Positions 5,857 through 8,996 of a DNA stretch of 8,996 nucleotides are shown piece by piece. How positions within the stretch are numbered: the stretch's first letter is position 1; each line of letters starts with the position of its first letter. This stretch comes from an uncultured delta proteobacterium (lineage in GTDB: Bacteria; RBG-13-61-14; DRUE01), in contig CAIYYW010000037.1 in the NCBI GenBank assembly GCA_903930515.1, positions 1 to 8,996 on the forward strand, given 5' to 3'. The notes beneath the pieces were generated by a model, which searched no databases, was not told where the DNA came from, and worked only from the letters and a program-made list of their open reading frames with translations. The translations under genes were made by a program, and so were the position numbers.

Positions 5857-6369
5857 GTGAAGATCCTGGTGATCAGCGACACCCACCGCTCAATCAAGCT
5901 CGCGGAATCTGCAATCAAGGATCACCTTCCCGCGGACCTGCTGATCCATCTCGGAGATTTCGTTGAAGATGGCCGGGAGCTGGCTGATCTTTTGGGCTTG
6001 GAATTCAAAGGCGTTCGCGGCAACAACGATTTGCGCGAAGGCCCGAACGAGCTTGAGTTCCATCTGAACGGTTTCAAAATCATCGCCCTGCACGGCCATT
6101 CCCAGGAGTTGGATTCCGGCCTGGACCGGCTTTTTCAAACCGCGGTCTCCCGCGATGCCCGTCTGGTTTTGTTCGGCCATAACCATCGGCCCGGAATTTA
6201 CCGGCGGAAGCAAACCTGGCTGATGAACCCGGGCAATTTGTTTTTTGCCGAATCCGAGCAAAGCCTGGGAGTGATCCAGGAAGAGGATACACGAATAGTC
6301 CTGAGCATCTTCAACCTCAAGCAAGGAGCTTTTACCGATGTTCGAGAAATACCGACTGGCCCTGGATAA
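5857..6369 (+). CDS. YfcE/MJ0936-type calcineurin-like phosphodiesterase
   Basis: This 170-residue protein of the usual family length starts MKILVISDTH at GTG 5857. The start is forced: an in-frame TGA lies at 5842-5844 and the family N-terminus begins here. Metallophosphatase motifs appear in order: Asp8-Thr-His10, Gly-Asp34, Gly-Asn56-Asn-Asp58, Gly80 flanked by His79 and His81, then Gly-His108-Asn-His110, followed by Asn-Pro-Gly (124-126) near the usual end of the core. Family members are Mn-dependent cytosolic phosphodiesterases tested mainly on artificial substrates; physiological targets are mostly unknown. No Shine-Dalgarno precedes the start, and the -10 box ends 6 nt before it, so the mRNA is probably leaderless. 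Its 3' end overlaps the acyl-CoA ligase by 32 nt, so the two are co-transcribed. Confidence 0.9.
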   Translation: MKILVISDTHRSIKLAESAIKDHLPADLLIHLGDFVEDGRELADLLGLEFKGVRGNNDLREGPNELEFHLNGFKIIALHGHSQELDSGLDRLFQTAVSRDARLVLFGHNHRPGIYRRKQTWLMNPGNLFFAESEQSLGVIQEEDTRIVLSIFNLKQGAFTDVREIPTGPG

Positions 6370-7990
6370 AGACCTCAATATCGCCAACATCCACGACAAG
6401 CTCTTGAAATACTACGGCTCGCGCCGGAGCGCCCTTTTGGACCAGGGAGACGAGATGCGCTATCAAACCTTCTCCGGCAACGAGGTCGCGGTCAAGGACG
6501 GCCACTATTTCGTCAACCGGGTCGGGAACGCCTTAAGGGGACTGGGGGTCAAGCCCGGAGACCGGGTCGCGGTCTGCACCACCAACAAGATTGACCTGCC
6601 CCTAAGCATCTTCGGGATTATGCGCCTGGGCGCGATCGCGGTTCCGCTCAACTGGCAATTAAAGCAGGACGAGATTGCGTATATCATTGAGAATTGCGGC
6701 GCCAAGACCCTGATGGTTGACCGGGAGGTCTTCTCCAATTCCATCAAGGACCGCAAGAACATTGCCGGCATTGATAGATGGATTATGGCCGGGCCGCAAA
6801 GCGAATGTCTGGAAGGTTTCCACAGCCTGGACGCCCTCACCGCCAAAGTCAGCCCGGAGATGGACCCGGCCAAGATCAGCCCGGACGACCCGGTCGCGAT
6901 CTTCTATACCTCCGGCACCACCGGCTTTCCCAAAGGCGCCCTGATGTCCAGCCGCGCCTTGCTCACCGGCCAGAAATTCGCCGCCGCCCTCCTCCCCACC
7001 AACACCCGCAAGGATTTCGGAATCCTCGCCCTGCCCATCTCGCACATTATGGGCTTCTGCACCTCCCTGATGGGAATGATCGCCGGGGTGCACGGACTGT
7101 TTATGAGCCGCTTCAACCCCAAGCGGGTCCTGGAAGCGATTGAAAAATATCACGCCACCTTTTTCGTGGGCGTGCCCGCGATGTACGCGATGATGATCGC
7201 AGAGGGCATTGATAAATACAACCTCTCCAGTATGAAGGCCTGGTGCTCCGCAGCCGACGCCATGCCCCCGGAGCATGTTGAAATATTCCGCAAAAAAGGC
7301 GGCTTGGTCAAGCTGTTCGGAAAGCCGATCCTGCCGGCCCTGTTCGTGGAAGCCTATGGGATGGTGGAGTTGGCCGGGATTTCCATGATCAAGTTCAACC
7401 TCCCCGGAATCAGGTTCGCGAGGGGATGCGTGGGAATGCCCGTGTATCCTTACCGGATCAAGGTGATCAAGGAGGACGGCGCGGGGGCCAAACCCGGCGA
7501 GGTCGGCGAGATCTGGGCCAAAGGACCGGGCGTGACCAAGGGATACTTCAACAACCCGGACGCCAGCCGCGACCTGATCCATCAGGGTTGGCTCAATACC
7601 GGGGACCTGGGAAAAAAGAATCGGCTCGGCCTGATTTATTTCGTGGACCGGAAAAAAGATATGATCAAGGCCGGTGGATACTCAATCTTCTCGGTTGAGA
7701 TTGAGCAGAAGCTGATGCGCCATCCCAAAATCTCCAGAGCCGTGGTCATCGGCATCCCCCATCCGACCCAAAAGGAAATGCCCGTGGCCATCATCTGCCT
7801 CAAGCCGGATATGGACGCCACCGAGCAGGAGATCATCAGTTGGGCCAATGAGCATATGGCTCATTACAAAGCCCCGCGTCTGGTCAAGATCATCCCCGAA
7901 TCCGAAATCCCCATGGGAATGACCCTTAAGGTGCTCAAGCGAGAGCTTAAATCCAAATACCTATCCGAATTCTCCGGCCGGATCAAATAA
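6338..7990 (+). CDS. Class I adenylate-forming acyl-CoA ligase (AMP-binding)
   Basis: This 550-residue protein of typical length activates a carboxylic acid with ATP to an acyl-adenylate and transfers it to CoA. The P-loop-like motif Tyr190-Thr-Ser-Gly-Thr-Thr-Gly-Phe-Pro-Lys-Gly200 is perfect. Ala-Tyr-Gly-Met-Val-Glu344 is the A5 motif, with Val where Thr is usual. Thr-Gly-Asp423 binds the ribose and Asp-Arg438-Lys is the hinge. The C-terminal subdomain contains the A10 lysine, Lys531, in Pro-Met-Gly-Met-Thr-Leu-Lys-Val-Leu-Lys, where the usual Gly before Lys is Leu. The region after the hinge reads GGYSIFSVEIE rather than the usual GGENI/YP pattern. The start at ATG 6338 is supported by AAGGAG (6323-6328) lying inside the preceding gene, so translation is probably coupled. 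No signal peptide, so cytosolic. Fatty or aromatic acid specificity cannot be told from these motifs. Confidence 0.92.
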   Translation: MFEKYRLALDKDLNIANIHDKLLKYYGSRRSALLDQGDEMRYQTFSGNEVAVKDGHYFVNRVGNALRGLGVKPGDRVAVCTTNKIDLPLSIFGIMRLGAIAVPLNWQLKQDEIAYIIENCGAKTLMVDREVFSNSIKDRKNIAGIDRWIMAGPQSECLEGFHSLDALTAKVSPEMDPAKISPDDPVAIFYTSGTTGFPKGALMSSRALLTGQKFAAALLPTNTRKDFGILALPISHIMGFCTSLMGMIAGVHGLFMSRFNPKRVLEAIEKYHATFFVGVPAMYAMMIAEGIDKYNLSSMKAWCSAADAMPPEHVEIFRKKGGLVKLFGKPILPALFVEAYGMVELAGISMIKFNLPGIRFARGCVGMPVYPYRIKVIKEDGAGAKPGEVGEIWAKGPGVTKGYFNNPDASRDLIHQGWLNTGDLGKKNRLGLIYFVDRKKDMIKAGGYSIFSVEIEQKLMRHPKISRAVVIGIPHPTQKEMPVAIICLKPDMDATEQEIISWANEHMAHYKAPRLVKIIPESEIPMGMTLKVLKRELKSKYLSEFSGRIK

Positions 7991-8023
7991 TAAAACCCCC
8001 GCCCAGACACCCTTGCTTATTGC

Positions 8024-8129
8024 CGCTTTCAGGAATTTGCGAGCGGCACTCCGCGAGTCCCGCGGATGCCTGCGGAGCAGGCCGAGGCGGGATGCGAGCG
8101 AATTCAGGGCGGTTTTTTTTCTGAAAGCG
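8024..8129 (+). terminator. Nested palindromic element with T8 run, probable terminator of the ligase transcript
   Basis: The outermost arms cgctttcag (8024-8032) and ctgaaagcg (8121-8129) are perfect inverted repeats. Inside them, gaatttgc (8033-8040) pairs with gcgaattc (8098-8105) with one G-T wobble. Three further small hairpins follow: gcgg/ccgc (8043-8046/8051-8054), tcccgc/gcggga (8058-8063/8087-8092) and gcctg/caggc (8068-8072/8078-8082). GGCGG followed by eight T (8113-8120) comes after the structured part. It begins 34 nt after the ligase stop and should end transcription there. Its multi-hairpin form is more elaborate than a simple terminator and may be a mobile palindromic repeat. 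Confidence 0.65.
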
Positions 8130-8149
8130 TTCGTGGCTTTTCTTCCCGT

Positions 8150-8218
8150 TCAGAATTTGGAGTAGCGGTAGAAAATTTTCTTGGAGAGTTCCGCTTCCCT
8201 AAGCGGGACCCAGGCTAT
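8150..8218 (-). pseudogene. Coding-looking gene tail without a head
   Basis: The minus-strand frame ending with TGA at 8150-8152 reads IAWVPLREAELSKKIFYRYS and then Lys-Phe before the stop. It has a balanced, protein-like composition, and many of its third codon positions are G or C. Upstream this frame runs into the DUF4870 gene out of frame, and there is no start codon or RBS of its own. It could be the remnant of a gene whose 5' part was displaced, or chance. No family recognised. A small hairpin ccgctt/aagcgg (8191-8196/8201-8206) overlaps it and could act as a weak end signal for the DUF4870 gene. Confidence 0.25.
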
Positions 8219-8583
8219 TTGATGAACCGGATGGTCAGCGGGTAGCGGTATTTTTCTCCTTTTTGCGCCTGGTCAATGGCCCGGACCACATGGATGATCC
8301 CGAAAATGAAAACGCCGATCAGGATGGGGATCCCGATCAGGACTATGCAGAGCAGGCCCGCGGCCAGGGCGTAAATGGTCAGGTTGATCTGGAAATTTAA
8401 TGACTCCTTGGCCTGGTCGTCAACAAACGGAATCTGGTCCTTCTTGATCAGCCAGACCGCGAGCGGTCCGAAAATATTCCCGTGCGGGAAAATAAATCCG
8501 GCCAGCGATGACAGGTGGCAGAGCATTCTCCAGTTCTTCTCCTGCTCAAACCAACCTTGCTTTTTTGCGGCATTCTCAGCCAT
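8215..8583 (-). CDS. DUF4870 (Tic20-like) small membrane protein
   Basis: This 122-residue protein matches the DUF4870 pattern along its whole length. It has a polar N-terminus, a first hydrophobic segment around residues 20-46 containing the family stretch His-Leu-Ser-Ser-Leu-Ala-Gly and Pro-Leu-Ala-Val-Trp-Leu-Ile-Lys-Lys, then Phe-Val-Asp-Asp-Gln-Ala-Lys-Glu-Ser-Leu-Asn-Phe-Gln (53-65). Two close membrane segments follow (about 66-83 and 85-103), and the typical end is Tyr-Arg-Tyr-Pro-Leu-Thr-Ile-Arg-Phe-Ile. Family members lie in the cytoplasmic membrane and their function is unknown; a distant likeness to the Tic20 translocon is only structural. The ATG at 8581-8583 has no Shine-Dalgarno and lies 9 nt after the -10 box of a good promoter, so the leader is at most a few nucleotides. 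Length and both ends fit the family. Confidence 0.9.
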   Translation of the reverse strand: MAENAAKKQGWFEQEKNWRMLCHLSSLAGFIFPHGNIFGPLAVWLIKKDQIPFVDDQAKESLNFQINLTIYALAAGLLCIVLIGIPILIGVFIFGIIHVVRAIDQAQKGEKYRYPLTIRFIK

Positions 8584-8592
8584 GGTTTTTTT

Positions 8593-8620
8593 ATTATACG
8601 CGCAAGCAATTGACAGTAAA
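8593..8620 (-). promoter_or_regulatory. Promoter of the DUF4870 gene
   Basis: TTTACT (8615-8620) and a perfect TATAAT (8593-8598) on the minus strand are separated by 16 bp. Transcription should begin around 8586, about 3 nt before the ATG. A consensus TTGACA also lies on the plus strand at 8610-8615, but no -10 follows it at a workable distance. Confidence 0.6.
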
Positions 8621-8782
8621 ACCGAAATCAGTTGAAGAAGATGAGGATGGCAAAGAAGGAATCATTGAAGCGATTCAAAAGCCCGCAGGGGTCAGGGAAT
8701 GATGTTTTATCCTGTCCGGTCAGAAGGATTTGGGCAGCAGACCCTCAAGACTTGACCTTTCGGGCCCCACGACCCACCCGCA
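8621..8782. other. Intergenic stretch between divergent genes, no supported gene
   Basis: Open frames here lack an RBS and family signature. One short plus-strand frame ends in an acidic run (VEEDEDGKEGIIEAIQ) and stops at 8700-8702, but it has no good start. A palindrome tcaagacttga lies at 8745-8755 and a ggggtcaggg segment near 8688. Sequences like these occur around REP-associated transposase elements in some bacteria, but none is present here. Confidence 0.4.
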
Positions 8783-8811
8783 TTTACATTGCTTTAAAAA
8801 GTCTATATACT
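8783..8811 (+). promoter_or_regulatory. Sigma70-type promoter of the terminal lipoprotein gene
   Basis: TTTACA (8783-8788) and TATACT (8806-8811) have a 17-bp spacer, each one base from consensus. The predicted start is near 8818, giving a leader of about 58 nt, the longest in the window and AT-rich, ending in GGAGG (8863-8867) 8 nt before the ATG. Confidence 0.65.
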
Positions 8812-8875
8812 CTTATAAATCAGGTAACTAATGAATGGTTCCTGCGACTAAAAAGTAAAAATGGAGGAATTTAAG

Positions 8876-8996
8876 ATGAAAGGGACTAACCAGGGACTTG
8901 GGTTTATGGCAATCATTAGTCTTTTGTGCGCCATTTTCCTTATTCAAACCGGATGCCAGGGGGAAGGGTCCGCAGAGACCAATCCCGCTTCGGGAA
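8876..8996 (+). CDS. Lipoprotein, N-terminal part only (runs off the window)
   Basis: Forty codons are visible. ATG 8876 follows GGAGG with an 8-nt gap. The product begins MKGTNQGLGF and has a hydrophobic core (residues 8-23). Next comes Ile-Gln-Thr-Gly-Cys27, a plausible lipobox with an unusual Gln at -3. After it come Gln-Gly-Glu-Gly and a Ser/Pro/Asn-rich linker, as usual behind a lipid anchor. The functional domain lies outside the window, so no family can be given. It is the fourth probable lipoprotein in about 9 kb, and its RBS spacing equals that of the PHP genes. Confidence 0.75.
   Translation, partial: MKGTNQGLGFMAIISLLCAIFLIQTGCQGEGSAETNPASG

Noticed and set aside
6659-7582. Minus-strand open frame of 307 codons opposite the acyl-CoA ligase
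   Set aside because: Gly/His-rich antisense product, typical of a shadow of a GC-rich gene; the ligase on the other strand has all its motifs.
8632-8874. 80-codon plus-strand frame between DUF4870 and the terminal lipoprotein
   Set aside because: It runs through the promoter and RBS of the lipoprotein gene, and its sequence has no recognisable domain.

Overview
This window comes from a Gram-negative-type bacterium. Several proteins carry lipoprotein signal peptides, and the promoters are sigma70-like. The sequence is moderately GC-rich, and the gene content (CxxC zinc ribbon, class I acyl-CoA ligase, DUF4870 membrane protein, several exported hydrolases) together with the palindromic intergenic repeats would suit an uncultured Desulfobacterota-like lineage. 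Nothing here fixes the taxon, so that placement is a weak inference.

Left part, minus strand (1-5850). A truncated zinc-ribbon gene leaves the window at position 1. Upstream of it, in transcription order from right to left, lie an exported alpha/beta-hydrolase (4760-5716), a 201-bp MITE-like element (4521-4721) and three tandem paralogues of PHP-domain metallohydrolases of the CehA/McbA type (3107-4405, 1721-3031, 335-1645). The last two paralogues each have their own sigma70-type promoter inside a duplicated 75-nt intergenic block. The block aligns without gaps (60 of 75 identical by hand count) and contains a 29-nt perfectly conserved core over and upstream of the -35. The paralogues have diverged in telling places. 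The middle one has a tyrosine (TAC) where the other two have the lipobox cysteine (TGC), so it is probably secreted in soluble form. The first-transcribed one has Glu instead of His in the last metal-binding motif.

Centre (5717-7990). A divergent promoter region separates the hydrolase from a plus-strand pair: a YfcE/MJ0936-type calcineurin-like phosphodiesterase and an overlapping class I acyl-CoA ligase. The phosphodiesterase GTG lies 7 nt after a good -10 hexamer and has no Shine-Dalgarno, so its mRNA is probably leaderless.

Right part (7991-8996). A nested palindromic element with a T8 run follows the ligase and probably terminates its transcript. Next come a coding-looking minus-strand gene tail with no visible head, a DUF4870 membrane protein that also looks nearly leaderless, an intergenic stretch, and the start of another lipoprotein gene with a clear promoter and RBS that runs off the window.

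Taken together, five of the eight genes encode exported proteins and four of those are hydrolases. The most distinctive signal is the diverging tandem array of exported metallohydrolases with cloned promoters next to an exported esterase. What they act on cannot be read from the sequence.
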